A stretch of DNA of 64,000 nt from Pseudeuparius sepicola (lineage: Eukaryota > Arthropoda > Insecta > Coleoptera > Anthribidae). Position 1 is the first letter of the stretch; the number at the start of each line of letters is the position of its first letter. The notes under the pieces are model-generated. The model was not told the origin of the DNA and made no database searches. It worked only from the letters and a program-made list of their open reading frames with translations. Shown here piece after piece: positions 34,150-45,900 of this stretch. Location of the stretch: positions 63,447,949 through 63,511,948 of the forward strand of contig OY987298.1 in NCBI GenBank assembly GCA_963920635.1, in the 5' to 3' direction. Made by a program: the position numbers and the translations under genes.

Positions 34150-35168
34150 TACACAGTACACCTTCTTTTTTGGTCAATTTCACCAAATGTTCTGGTGTCA
34201 ATAAGAACTATGCTGGTGTGAATATTTAACACGGCGTTGTGTAAGATTAACACCGCGTTGTGTAACTTTTACACGCAATTTGGTCAAAATGGTGTAATTT
34301 AATTTATTTGGTATTCCCATTTTCTTCTTCTTTCTCTCTTATAATTTTACATATACTTTATTTTAAAGAAATTTCAAATGTCATTGATAAGTTCAAATTA
34401 AGGAAATGTGTTACTTGTACAAAAATAAAACTAAAAGATAAAGGAGCTTTATGAACCAGGCATAATATTTTGAATTGTCCGTGTGAGACAAAAATAAACT
34501 TCAAACATTGCGACACAGCGATTTATAGTTAGATAGGCCTGTTCTCACAGGTCCAAACTAAGTCGGAGCAAATCAGCAGGAATCAAAACAATCAGAACAG
34601 TCAGATAATTTAAAATCCGTCAATCAGATTCGCGACTGGTTTGTGATTTCGGTGAGAACAAAGTCATATCAACAGAGTCGCTGAGTATAGGTTAAGGGCT
34701 ATCACCTCGGCTATCACGCAGTACCTTTCGTCGTCACATCTGCATATTTGCCTGTCGTTTTAATCCATCTAACTCACTATGAAATTGTACTTTAAATAAC
34801 AACACCATTTTTGCACTAGCGGTCGGTGCCATGGCTTCGATTGACTAAGATTTTACACCCATAAGTGGTGAAATACCTTCGCCCTCTCATCTACCTAACA
34901 CGAACATGTGTTAATACGTTCAATTTGACACAGCTTAGTGCTAAGGGACACCGAATGGTGTTAAGGAACACCGCATGGTGTGAACAAACACGAAGCCGTG
35001 TTAGAAATATAAAAAATTACACCCCTATGTGTTAAAATTAACGAATTTGTTGTAGTGTGAATTTTACCAAATGAGATTTGGTTAAGATATTTTTCGTGTC
35101 AAATTTTCACCAAATTTCTTTCAGCACTTATCTACAAGAAGAGGATTTACACCGATTTTTTTTACCGT
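34150..35168. mobile_element. Element with arrays of ACAC-N6-GTGT quasi-palindromes
   Basis: Two arrays of short inverted repeats lie about 540 bp apart. The left array has ACACGGCGTTGTGT (34229), ACACCGCGTTGTGT (34250) and a longer TTACAC...GTGTAA arch (34269-34297). The right array has units at 34898, 34928, 34948, 34968, 34988 and 35019. CACC/GGTG and ACCAAAT/ATTTGGT arches lie on each side. The right edge reads TTTTACCGTGC (about 35158-35168). The left edge is near TACACAGTACACC (34150). The borders are estimates, and there is no transposase inside. Confidence 0.55.
34928..35001. repeat. Four quasi-palindromes at exact 20-bp period
   Basis: Units begin at 34928 (ACACAGCTTAGTGC), 34948 (ACACCGAATGGTGT), 34968 (ACACCGCATGGTGT) and 34988 (ACACGAAGCCGTGT). 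Each is a 14-bp inverted repeat followed by a 6-bp spacer. The arms are conserved while the centres vary, as expected of binding sites or hairpins under structural rather than sequence constraint. The function is unknown. Confidence 0.8.
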
Positions 35169-35169
35169 G

Positions 35170-36495
35170 CATGTACGTTCTATTGTTAATTCATTTCTGG
35201 GAAATAAACAGGAGAAAATACTGAAAACCCTAATAAGATGATTATAAATTTCAAAAGCATCATTCGTATACCGTCGACAAATAATTTGTCCGTGATGAAA
35301 TGAAATTGCCCATGATGACGGAGACATAGGGAGTAGGTGCGACATAAATCTATAAAACAGCCAACTCATTGAAGCTCCGACAAGCGGAGGGACGGACAAG
35401 AATCCAGAGCGTGCATGCAGGTCAGAGGCCTTTGAATATTTCCTAACATGCTTCCACCCCTCCGGGTGTTATCATCACATAGCCACTTGTGAAAAGTAAA
35501 CACGGATTTTCTTAAAACTACAGTTTTTATAATATTTATATCTCAAACAGTCGCTGCACAGATTCCGTTAAACATGTCGCCTGAAAAAACAAATGCGGCC
35601 ATCCACGAAAGAAGGCCCAAAACTGACACAAGCGCCCTTTCTGTACATAATAACGCGCGAGGCGCAGGGCTTATAGTACGGACGTGCTTTATCTTCTCTC
35701 TGTATTGAGAACAAAATTTGGTCCCCTTAAAATGTGACATTCTTCTTGAACAAATCAAATTGTCTTAGCGTTTGATTAGTTCTCCATACACCTACTTATG
35801 TACCTATTTTGACGCAGAGCGACTTTTTACAATGGCTATCTTTGTGCGAAAATAGATTCGTGGCCTGCTTTCTGACCTACCTAAATAAGGCATGAGAAGT
35901 GTCAAATCTTCTTCGACTTATAACATTTTTATAACACAGAACAACTCCAAAGTATGTGAGCAAAATGTATTGCTGCTTTGTTGCTTATTTAGTGACTATG
36001 TTCTTTTTTAAATTATAATTGTCTGGTTTGCGGAAATTTTTGCTTTGGAGTTCTATACTTGGGTGCCGTTACATAAGGGCTGCCCCCTGCAAACTTCTAG
36101 ATGTTCATATTGCCGAATACACAAATTGAACTGTTATAGTAAAATGGAAAATTGTCGTCCAGTGATGTGTAGGTAACATTATTGATGCATTGACAATATT
36201 TCTAACTGCGGCATATTTTCGTGAATAAAGTACTTTTTTGAATACCCGTTTAAAAACAATATTTTTATGCGCCTATCCCATAAAAATATTCTATTTGCGA
36301 CACTGCTCATCGAAAGGACTTGATATAGGGTGTCGCAAAAATTTCACTAACACTAACTTTTTACTTTCTCATCACTATATCACTAAGATATTAACACTTT
36401 TGTCTCATCTATAAAAGAATAGATAGTACCAAGGTCACAAATGACTATGGGCTCATAGTTAATAAAGATAAATTACCACCAGTTGACTTACGCCG
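35170..36495. other. Unrecognised DNA
   Basis: No supported gene or element was found. A short GC-richer piece lies at 35395-35480. Confidence 0.45.
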
Positions 36496-36497
36496 TA

Positions 36498-37130
36498 GAC
36501 AAGGAAGGAGAGAGGACGCCTAACAGCGCTCGCGGCCGTGTTACCGCCTGTAAAGGTAGTTAATTTTAACTTATCTACATGTAATTCGAAATATTGGTAT
36601 TTATTTGCAGATAATTTCCGAAATGTAAATATAGTGTCAAGTTCTGAAATATATTTGTTTGTGGCGATTTCGAATCAATCAAAATAAAATAAATATTGCA
36701 CGCCCATGGAAACCAGCCTATATTTTAGTTAAAAAATAATCATATTCGCCTTATTTACCACCAAACAATGCACTTTATCATACTAAAAGGTAGAAGGAAT
36801 TTGAAGAAGTTACCTGTATTGAGAAAAAATAAAGTTCTAGAGCTTCTTTCAAAGGTAGCTTGTTAAAAAATATTTACCTGTGAAACGGAATCCCGGGCTC
36901 TTGCTTTTTATTTCTGCTTTTGCAACCAGCCAAGCGCTGAACAATTCACCATCGTGATAAGAATAATATATAATCAATGTTACTTGTAATTCACAAATTC
37001 ACGAAATTAACTCACAACCTACTCGCTTTGTCTGCCACATATAAAATGGCCGCCGTTCAAAACGACGTAATAAAATCTATACAAGACAGGGTAGGCAAGC
37101 TTGGTGTCCTCCCTCTCTTCTTGTCTATAA
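36498..37130. mobile_element. Possible terminal-inverted-repeat element
   Basis: GACAAGGAAGGAGAGAGGACGCC at the left is only imperfectly mirrored by GTGTCCTCCCTCTCTTCTTGTC at the right. About 17 of 22 positions match and the flanks are related (GACTTACG / GACTTATG). The interior is non-coding and contains ATAAAATGGCCGCCGTT. No target duplication was seen. Confidence 0.35.
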
Positions 37131-37199
37131 GACTTATGTAGGTAATATTTTTGGCTCATATAATTGGATCTTCTAAAATTCTTTAAATGAATTGTTGGA

Positions 37200-37690
37200 C
37201 CTGAACAATTTGAAAATTTTTCATCTACGGCAATTTTTATCTAGGAAAATTTAGTCTCATTTTTTAACGTGGCAACTCCCCAGCTCCATCGATAAAATCT
37301 AGCTACAGTATAAAACCTAACCAGTCTCAGTTCTCGACCCTTCTGAATTTAATTTTGATGATAGATTAGATATACCTCCCTTACTTGACAAAATTATCCC
37401 TCCCCCCCCTAGCAAATGCCGTAACGGCGCCCATGACCATGTACACTAACAGCAGAATGATCCAGTTATGCGTCCTGGCCCGGAACAAGTAGGAGAGAAT
37501 ATCCTGAAGCAAAAATGGCAAAAATTGGAATCCCATAGTGTTGAAAAAGTATTAAAACTAGTGTAGAAAAAATGTGATACTCACGAACAACCCAATCAGA
37601 TAACAAGCTACGTCCAACGACACAGAGTGATGTGAACATTGCAAGTGGTATGCGCAAGGACATATTCAAACTAAGTAAGTTTCCATTATG
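37200..37690. other. Unrecognised DNA
   Basis: No supported gene was found. A C-rich tract (TCCCTCCCCCCC) is near 37388-37400. Minus-strand frames here show no known domain. Confidence 0.45.
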
Positions 37691-37697
37691 TGTAAAC

Positions 37698-37745
37698 CAG
37701 TGGCGGCTCGCAGTAATTTTTTTTTGGGTCGGCCAACCGGCCAAT
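37698..37745 (+). mobile_element. hAT-like 5' end without partner
   Basis: CAGTGGCGGCTCGCAGTAAT followed by a T run and GGGTCGGCCAACCGGCC resembles a common hAT-type terminus in insects. No matching end or 8-bp duplication was found downstream. Confidence 0.4.
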
Positions 37746-37749
37746 TATA

Positions 37750-39410
37750 CACATGATCATCGACATTATCTATCACATAAAATATATGAACTTTATTGAT
37801 CCATATATAAAAAGATTTAAAATGCGTTCACCAATCTTAGGCACAATAGCAAATTCGCTAAGGTTTCTAGCATTGTTACAATGGCTTGTTTTATCGTGGC
37901 CTCTAATGCCCTAAGCCCTAGTTTTTTCACTGCATGCCCAAATATAAAATCGTATTACCTAAGTACCTATCTATTAATTTTGTAACTAGATATTTTCCGA
38001 TTTGGCCTAATTCCCAATCTAAGAAAGTTTTGATAACGCATTGTATATTTAATTTATTAAGTTACTATACCCACTTTCGGACAATGGACCAATTCTGGTT
38101 TCAACGAAATTTTTTTATACATATCGATATTATTTGTCAAAAATTATCTCATTGAATTACAGTTCTTAGAGTCTGACGAGGTTTCGATACTTTTTTATAT
38201 TTTATCATATTAGCTGATGGTGTCTGAAATAAGACCGCCGCCGGTTGCTTTCTAATCACTGCCTAGTTGCCTAGGTAGGGTAGGGACCACGTGAGAGTTG
38301 TGAATTGGAGTGAAGTAATAGGGGTGAAACTGGCTGGCCAGTCCTAGGTCTGATATTGTCGATATGGATGGAATAGGAACATATTTATTTAAAAAGTCCC
38401 AAGTCTAAAGTACCACCTACATTTTTGAAAACTAATCTGAAGTATAATATTCGTAGGGCCATTATTTGTATTTAAAGCTGCTATTATATCTTGTTGACGT
38501 GTACATCCATTATTTGTAGATGGCGAAAGTACAAAATAAATGTCTTATGTCTTATGTCTATTTGAAAAATGCAAGTATAATATAAAGTTTGGTGTTTAAA
38601 TTAAAATATTATCGAATAAATAAAAGCTAAATTATAAATTTAGTTTTTAGTTAACGATCAAGGTGTTGTTCTTAAATGTTAGACATTTATCATTTTCCAA
38701 AATTGAATATGAACTTGTAAAAGTCGTGTTTAATAGGTAAGTTTCTTTCAGGATATTTTCTAACTAAAAACCCAATAATTAGTGGTTAAATGGTAGGTAC
38801 CTTATACTATATTATGAAATATTGAAAATCATTCTACTATTTCAGATTAGTCATTCTGCATAACAGGTAGAACATTTTGAGGACAAAAATATGGGCAAGA
38901 ACTTTCATACCGGAAATCTTATAAATTAAATTTTAATAGACACACTGTGCTATTATTATAATAGTTAAGAAAGTACACTCAAAAATCTTTTTCCAGTTGT
39001 GGATATGCTGAGGTTTTTTCATTTTAAACATTATTTTCATAAAAAAAGATAACAACCCTTAAATCCTTCATTGGTGATCCGAAATAATAATAATTATTGA
39101 TACAAAATGGTTCTATTATTTTCGTAATAATTTCTTTTTTGTTAGCGAATCCATGTTTGTATGAAACCATAGACAGAGCATTTGGACTGTTAGAACCATT
39201 GTTGAAATTTTCACAAAGCGCACAATATACCTATTTTGCATAACATTTTTTATAAAACTAATAACCGAACTAATAACTAAATTAAAATACATTACCTAAA
39301 CTTAGTATCGAGTCCTAAAAATTGTAATAAAACATTACAATTTGTCTGCTTTAATTTGTTTTAAAGTTTGTCTGCCAGGATTTTTTGCGTTTCAACAATG
39401 CTTCTGACTA
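37750..39410. other. Unrecognised AT-rich DNA
   Basis: No supported feature was found before the left LTR. Confidence 0.5.
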
Positions 39411-39616
39411 TGTAGTGCCTTCTTATAATTATCATTATCATTATCCATATCGTTATTTTATTTATTAGTTTAAACATAAATATAGCTATTCAGCAGTTTA
39501 GAATGTAGGACACTAAAGTAGGTAACTATAACAATTATTGTATATGTGGAGACGAATTGAAGCATTCATAGAATAAAGATGTGACATCGACAACCAACCT
39601 GTTTGATTCCACAACA
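39411..39616 (+). repeat. 5' LTR of the gypsy element
   Basis: Begins TGTAGTGCC and ends CCACAACA. AATAAA at 39572-39577 is the likely polyadenylation signal. It differs from the 3' LTR by one substitution and a 3-bp insertion (TGG near 39547). Confidence 0.9.
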
Positions 39617-39634
39617 TGGCGACCCTGCCTTTTC
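39617..39634 (+). other. Primer-binding site
   Basis: TGGCGACCCTGCC starts directly at the LTR end with no spacer. TGGCGACC resembles the tRNA-Arg-type site used by the Drosophila elements 412 and mdg1. Confidence 0.6.
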
Positions 39635-39849
39635 AACTGTACTAGCAAGAATCCAAAAAATTGAGCAGACAACGACATGAAATGGGAAAAAATCAATCAA
39701 AAGAAGAAACTGAAGTATGGAGCAAGTCTAAAAGAAGAACAAGAGAGAGCAGTCAACAACTGGCCGTCCCAAAACCGGGAACCAGCAACGCGGGAACGGT
39801 CTCTAGTGTGGCGCAAGGCCGCTAGTCCGCAACGTGGGAGCTACTTTGC

Positions 39850-40236
39850 ATGGCCACAACTGAATTCCGGCACCTCCTAGAGGAAATCAGAGTTTTTCAC
39901 CGCAATTTAAGCAAGGACCCAGTTTCCAGGCGAGGAGCAGCAGCTACGCAAAGAAGACAAAACAAGGTAGATTCATTCAAAGACGAGTTAATAAAAATTA
40001 ATAGTAGATTTAACTTAGTTAAAGTTGAGGAAAAGGATATTGTAGAAGCTAAGGGTTATATTGAATCTATAAACAAGTATTTCAATATCTTAGATAAGCT
40101 TTTGCAAGAAAGAATTATAATAATTAGTCAACAAGCAAGCAAAGTCCAGCAGGACGACAATTTAGATAGTTTCAGTAGTTCAGTTCAAGAGTCACTAAAA
40201 TGGATTTTGATTTTAAAACAGCAACTCAACTCTTAA
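39850..40236 (+). CDS. ORF1, gag-region N-terminal frame
   Basis: 128 residues, starting at the ATG 233 bp after the LTR. It begins MATTEFRHLLEEIRVF. The rest is highly charged and helical, with coiled-coil-like stretches (DELIKINSRFNLVKVEEKD and a long LDKLLQERIIIISQQASKV region at about 80-105). It overlaps the gag frame by 37 bp. The heptamer TTTAAAA (40212-40218), read in this frame as T TTA AAA, sits 15 nt before its stop and would shift ribosomes -1 into gag. Elements of the mdg1/412 group also carry a small frame before gag. No enzymatic motif is visible; a structural role is inferred. Confidence 0.65.
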   Translation: MATTEFRHLLEEIRVFHRNLSKDPVSRRGAAATQRRQNKVDSFKDELIKINSRFNLVKVEEKDIVEAKGYIESINKYFNILDKLLQERIIIISQQASKVQQDDNLDSFSSSVQESLKWILILKQQLNS

Positions 40237-41093
40237 CAGAATTTTCGGGGGAAGCTGACAAAGTTATTGATTTTTTAGACACTGCAGAATATTATCATGA
40301 TTCCCTTAAGGACGAAACTAACAAAAATTCATTACTCCAATTTATTTTGAAAACCAAACTAAAAGGTAAAACAAAAAATTCTATTATAACTACACCTAAA
40401 AATTTCACAGAACTTAAGACCTACCTCACTGATCGATTTAAGCCACGAAAAACTTTAGCATCAATTCAATCCGAACTAAGTAAAACCAAACAAGCAGAAA
40501 AATGTATCTCAATTTATGCCTCCGAAATAGAATCTCTCATTAGTGATTTAAACTTAGTTAGTCTGAACTCTCAAAGTAGCAGTGCCCGAGAGCCAATAAT
40601 TCAACTAAACGATCAACATGCTCTTAATTGTTTCAAAGCAGGTTTGAATAGGGAAATAAAAACAGTCGTGTTGGCCTCTAGACCCCAAAGTTTCACTGAA
40701 GCTGTGGAAATCGCCCTAGATGCAGAATGTTCTCAAAGTCCTTCGCAAAATAACGTTTACCGTATAAATCGACAATATAACATAAGGGGAAGAAATAATA
40801 GGTACTCAGGAAATTTTAGAGGAAATTATCGCGGACATGGACAGTACCAGTTTAGAGGACAAAGCAGCGTACCTAGCGGTTCGTACAATGGTAACATAGG
40901 TCGCGGCAGAAGTAATTTTAGAGGTAATTTCAATCACTCTTATCGCGGAAATCGTAATTTCAGATACAACAGGTATAGGGGAAATCAAAATATTCGCTTT
41001 ATTGAAAGGAACGATTCAAATCCGGGAAACGAGCTGAGCCAACTTCCACTGAATCAGTCGGCAACAGTAGGAGAGTTGGTCACCCGAAACTAA
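40200..41093 (+). CDS. gag: gag capsid/nucleocapsid protein
   Basis: An intact 297-residue frame. Residues 1-175 carry the retrotransposon capsid-like helical region: FDFKTATQLLTEFSGEAD, FLDTAEYYHDSLKD, LKTYLTDRFKPRKTLASIQ, and HALNCFKAGLNREIKTVVLASRP at about 140-165. The tail (about 195-270) is packed with RG, RGN and YRG units and has no CCHC zinc knuckle, so RNA binding would be through an RGG-like domain. The protein would assemble the cytoplasmic particle. Translation may come from its own ATG at 40200 or by -1 frameshift from ORF1. A second slippery heptamer, GGGAAAC at 41024-41030, lies near its end. Confidence 0.8.
   Translation: MDFDFKTATQLLTEFSGEADKVIDFLDTAEYYHDSLKDETNKNSLLQFILKTKLKGKTKNSIITTPKNFTELKTYLTDRFKPRKTLASIQSELSKTKQAEKCISIYASEIESLISDLNLVSLNSQSSSAREPIIQLNDQHALNCFKAGLNREIKTVVLASRPQSFTEAVEIALDAECSQSPSQNNVYRINRQYNIRGRNNRYSGNFRGNYRGHGQYQFRGQSSVPSGSYNGNIGRGRSNFRGNFNHSYRGNRNFRYNRYRGNQNIRFIERNDSNPGNELSQLPLNQSATVGELVTRN
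40212..40218 (+). promoter_or_regulatory. Candidate -1 frameshift site, ORF1 to gag
   Basis: T TTA AAA in the ORF1 frame fits the X XXY YYZ slippery pattern. The -1 frame is exactly the gag frame, and the ORF1 stop is 15 nt downstream. Confidence 0.55.
41024..41030 (+). promoter_or_regulatory. Candidate -1 frameshift site, gag to pol
   Basis: G GGA AAC in the gag frame is a classic slippery heptamer. The -1 frame is open from here through the protease motif at 41171, and the gag stop is at 41091-41093. The protease frame has no ATG nearby, which makes frameshifting the natural way to express pol. Confidence 0.7.
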
Positions 41094-42943
41094 TTTGCAT
41101 AACCACAAATAATTTAAACTATGTGAATATTTACTGTGAAATGACAGGTAAAATCACATCTTTCTTAATAGACTCAGGAGCCGATGCAAGTCTTTGCAAA
41201 GTTGGCATAGTAAACAAATCACAAAAATATTTCCCTGGAGAAAAATGCGAAATAGGTGGTATAACTCCTCACAAACTTTACACTTTAGGTCTCACTGCAA
41301 CAAATTTAGTCGTAAGAAACAAAGTTTTCTCACAAGAATTTCATTTGATAGACGATAACTTTCCTATTCTTACAGATGGCATAATAGGTAGAGATTTTTT
41401 GATAAATTATACGTGTTTTATTGACTATCTTACTAGGTCATTCACTATACATACGAATCATACTCAAATAACACTCCCCATGAAAACAAAATTACCGCTC
41501 GTCGACAAAATAACTATCCCAGCGCGAACCAAATTTATCCAAGCCGTAAATAAACACATTAGCGAAGATAGTATAATTCTTAATAAAGAAATAACCCCAG
41601 GTGTATTTTTAAGTAACACTCTAGTACCTAGTAAGGGCATCCCTCATGTTTTCTTGGTAAACACAACCAGTGAAGATGTAATTATCGATAATAATTTTAG
41701 CGTAGATATGGAACCCATTGCAAATTATGAATTATGTGTTATTACTGACACAAGTAGTGCGCAAGACGTTGCGCACAGATCAGCAAAACTGCTTAATAAC
41801 ATACGATTACAAGGTGAGGACAATAAGGCTAACAAAACTATTCTAGATATTTGCATGAATTATAACGACATATTTTATTTGGAAGGTGATAAACTTCCGG
41901 CAAACAATTTCTACAAACAAAAAATTTCATTGCTTGATGAAAATCCAGTTTTTATAAAAAATTACAGATTGCCCCATTCCTAGAAGGAAGAAATAAAAAA
42001 TCAAGTTTCACAGTTATTACGCGATGATATCATCGAACCCTCCATAAGTTCATATAGTTCACCATTGTTAATAGTAAAAAAGAAATCGGAGGACGAAAAT
42101 AAAAAATGGAGATTGGTGGTAGATTTTAGACAACTAAACAAAAAAATAGTAACAGATAAATTTCCATTGCCCCGTATAGAAGATATTCTTGATCAATTAG
42201 GTTGAGCGAAATATTTCAGTACTTTAGATTTGGCAAGTTCATTCCACCAGATAGAGTTAAAAAAAAATCTCGCCCTCTCACAGCCTTCTCATCTGACTCA
42301 GGTCATTATCATTTTAAAAGATTTCCTTTTGGTCTTAATATTTCAACAAATAGTTTTTCCAGAATGATTATCATAGCTATGGCCGGACTGGACGCAGACG
42401 CTTTCTTATATGTAGATGACATCATCGTTTTCGGATGCAGCCTAATGCATCACAACAATAATTTGACAAAGGTTTTTGAACGATGTCGAAAATACAATTT
42501 AAAACTTAATCCGTTAAAATGTAATTTTTTACAGAAAGAAGTAATATATCTAGGTCATTTAATCTCTGATAAAGGCATTTTGCCTGACCCAAAAAAATAC
42601 GGAGCCATAAACAATTACCCGACACCGCAAAACGCCGATGATGTAAGACGCTTTATTGCATTCATGAACTATTACCGTAGGTTCATCCAAGAATTTGCAA
42701 GCATAGCATACCCACTGAACCAGTTATTAAAGAAAAACAAACCGTTTGTTTGGTCATCTGATTGCAACAATTCTTTTATAAATTTAAAACAAAAACTGAT
42801 TGAACCTCCTATTTTACAGTATCCGGATTTTCAAAAAACTTTTATTCTAACTACTGATGCCTCAAATTTCGCTTTAGGTTGCGTTTTATCCCAATGCATG
42901 ATTGGCGATGATAGACCCATCGCATATGCTAGCAGATCCTTAA
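41031..42943 (+). pseudogene. pol: pol part 1: protease, reverse transcriptase, start of RNase H
   Basis: The frame is open from the frameshift site. The protease active site FLIDSGADASL lies at about 41162-41194, followed by a linker. RT begins near 41930. A TAG (about 41981) and a TGA (about 42203) interrupt it. Between them are IVKKK, WRLVVDFRQLNKK and KFPLPRIEDILDQLG; after them, STLDLASSFHQIEL. A run of nine A (42259-42267) shifts the frame. RT resumes with TAFSSDSGHYHFKRFPFGL and the catalytic YVDD (42409-42420). RNase H starts at TTDASNFALGCVLSQ and is cut at 42943 by the TTAA element. The intact family enzyme copies element RNA into DNA; this copy cannot. Confidence 0.9.
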
Positions 42944-45900
42944 GAGGCTACGATACTTATGAAATCCGCCCGAAATGCCCGACTCAATTCAGGACAAACG
43001 TCGCTCGATTAGATATGCCTATCCTTTTCCTTCCTCTGGTCCCCACGACTCCCCACTCCAGCCTGCCCCTTCATAGTGCTACGATTGAGGGGCAGGCCGG
43101 CCGTGGGTACTACACTGAGAGAACTCTGTCACTTTGTAAAAAAACCCTGTTTAATTCAATATGAGATATTATTCCTCAAACTCAAGCAGAAGCTTTTTTG
43201 TAACTAACAATAATCAATTCAATTACAATTGATATTGAATTCTAATGAATAATTTAAATGTAATATTTTATTTCAATAAATAGCGTGTTCTGGAATTGAT
43301 TCTATAATACTTCTTTTCTAAGCACATTCTTTTGTCAGAACAACATAACGTTTCATGGTGTTGAATTGAATAGGGATACATTTAACTGTTCATTATACTG
43401 AAATTACAACTATTGTCACTGAATTTTTGCTGGATTTGTAATACTTAATTGTGGGTACTAATATCAATTATAGCCATTCACTTGCAGTGTTCATTATGAC
43501 TACGAACGATATAGAGTGTAGGGTTGATTCAAAACCTTTAATTTGCGATCACTGTATGCACTCCTAAGTTAACCCCCAGTTAACCCTGAAAAAATCAGCT
43601 TGTTTGCTTATAAAGCACTTTAGATAGTGGTGATCTTTTACCTATATCTCGTGAAGTATTGAAGTTAAAAAAAAAACTTCATGAGAGAAAGTTGTAGAGA
43701 ACGTAATAATGTATACATAAGAAGAAAAAAAATTGTACACATGAGAAGAAAAAAAATTGCAAAAAAATGTTTGCAAAACCACTCCTATTGCGCGGTTCGT
43801 AACACGACTTCGACGGTGATTTTTTGGGGTTATACTCAGGACGCTACCCACAACCAACCCTGAAACTATCTACCTGTTAAGAATCATTTTTTTTCTACCT
43901 CTATAAAAAAATGACAATTTGCTTGGACTATGATTACTTACATTGATGAATATAAAAGTTGCAATTAAGTTATTTTGTTCATCCAATGAATTATAATGTT
44001 TTTTCAGTTGCTTCTGGGGTACTCTTATATAGTTTGGAGTAGTCTGAGGGTGAGAATTATTATTATTCAAATAAAATAAATTTAATTGTTTAAATAAAAC
44101 ATAAGATATTTTAAAACCGAGGTTATGCTTTCATTGTAGTATGCCAATTTTAGTATCGAAGTGACAATACGTCTTCTTAACGGAAATTCAAACTATTTTA
44201 AACTTATTGGTTCATCTGCAATTACGTCAAAAGTATAGATTATATTGTTGGGACCACATGGATTTGCTTGTATATTTAAAGTAGGTACTGGAAAAGTGAC
44301 TATATACACGAACTCACTAAAATCACAACAGTCTTTTTTTCCTGTGTAGACGTGTAGATAATATGAAATAATAACTCGTGCCGGCCGCCGCCGACGGCCG
44401 CCGGGGTCACACGAGTCTCGCCGATGCCGACGAAGAAGCGCGAATATATATTTAAAAAACGGCGGTGGCCTGTTTGCTTTATTGCAAAAATGATATTTTT
44501 CAGGGCGTTCACTTTTCGTTGGCAACACACTGCATAGCTTTTTGGCGTCGAAGCAATTTTACTATTATTTTTCATATCAGCAAAGGTGCATGCTATGAAG
44601 GGTTCGTGTATAAAAAAAACTTGTAATTGCTCAATTATAAAATCTAAATTAACGATTCGATTACCGAATTCTTCTTGAACCACATTAGGGTCAGTTGAAC
44701 ATCTATTAATGTTTGATTGGATAATTGTTCTGCATAATAGTGTTGCTACGACTAAAAAAGTGCGTCTAAAGTCTACTTCTTCAAAATGTTTTATATAACT
44801 AGTAGGTATTCCATATTTACATTTGTGTAATAATAAATAAATCTAACTAAAAACTTTCTACACTGTGAGAGTTCACTTTAGAGGGATTAGAGTGAATAGG
44901 CCATATTATATCACAACGGTTTCGTTAATCTATAAAATTACATCCTCAAGGACTAATTTATAGAGTTACGAAACTGGTCTCCCTTTTTAAATAAAGTAAT
45001 AGTTGTGAGATAATAGGAGCTATTAATTTCTAATCCCTTGTAAATGTTCCATTCAAAGCCCTGTTTTTCCCAGAAAGTTTGTTTCCCAAACCCTATGCAC
45101 CTGCAGTACTACTTATACCTAAATCCGAATAAGTGTGCAAAATGCAAAATATGTAGGTACCCCTCTCTCAAATTCTGGAAACCATATTAGGTACCTACGG
45201 GAATAAAAGCACTCAAGCCCACAAATTACTCCTATTGGTTTCACTACATGTGACTGTTGTGACATCATTATCAAACATTATAGGTATTCTTGCCCTGACT
45301 GCGGTTCAGTTTCAGAACCTTATTCTGACAAATCTGAATTATCGAACATCCTAGAAAATGTATTAAAATGTCATAAATTCGACAGACTGGAACAATAAAA
45401 TGTACTATTTTTATTTTGCCCGATTTTCAACTCCAATGACTTTCGAACAATCTTCTAACGAAGAAGTTTCTAAAACTGACTGGATGTCAGAATTATTATC
45501 GTTCCCTCTGGAAAGTATATAAATTAGCTTTTATCATGCAGCGATTTACATAGGAATTCGTTTTCAAAAAATGCTTCACATGACCCATTTATTTGGCAAA
45601 ATTATTACTTGTACCTATCACATTTTTAAAGTAAAAATCAAGCGCACAATTTGGTCTAGAATTTAAATTTACTCTTTTTGCACGACCAGGCCATTTTATG
45701 CCCTAGGGATTAAACCATTTTACACAAAAGCAAAAAGTAGGTACTTTGTGAATAATAATTATTTATTTTCTAAAATTTATTTGTGGCGCAATGGATTAAT
45801 AATTATTTATTTATAATTCCTGGAGGAATAATAATAATGAGTATTATTATATGCCAGTCGACATACATAATGTCGCGGTAGAAAATATTTTCTTCGGGTA

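Noticed and set aside
39677..39880. 67-codon frame upstream of gag ORF1
   Set aside because: It is in the leader of the gypsy element, has no family resemblance, and overlaps the better-supported ORF1 start.
44193..44683. Two overlapping minus-strand frames of 111 and 127 codons inside the TTAA element, considered as a transposase
   Set aside because: They overlap each other in different frames, and no DDE motif, zinc finger or other transposase feature could be seen.
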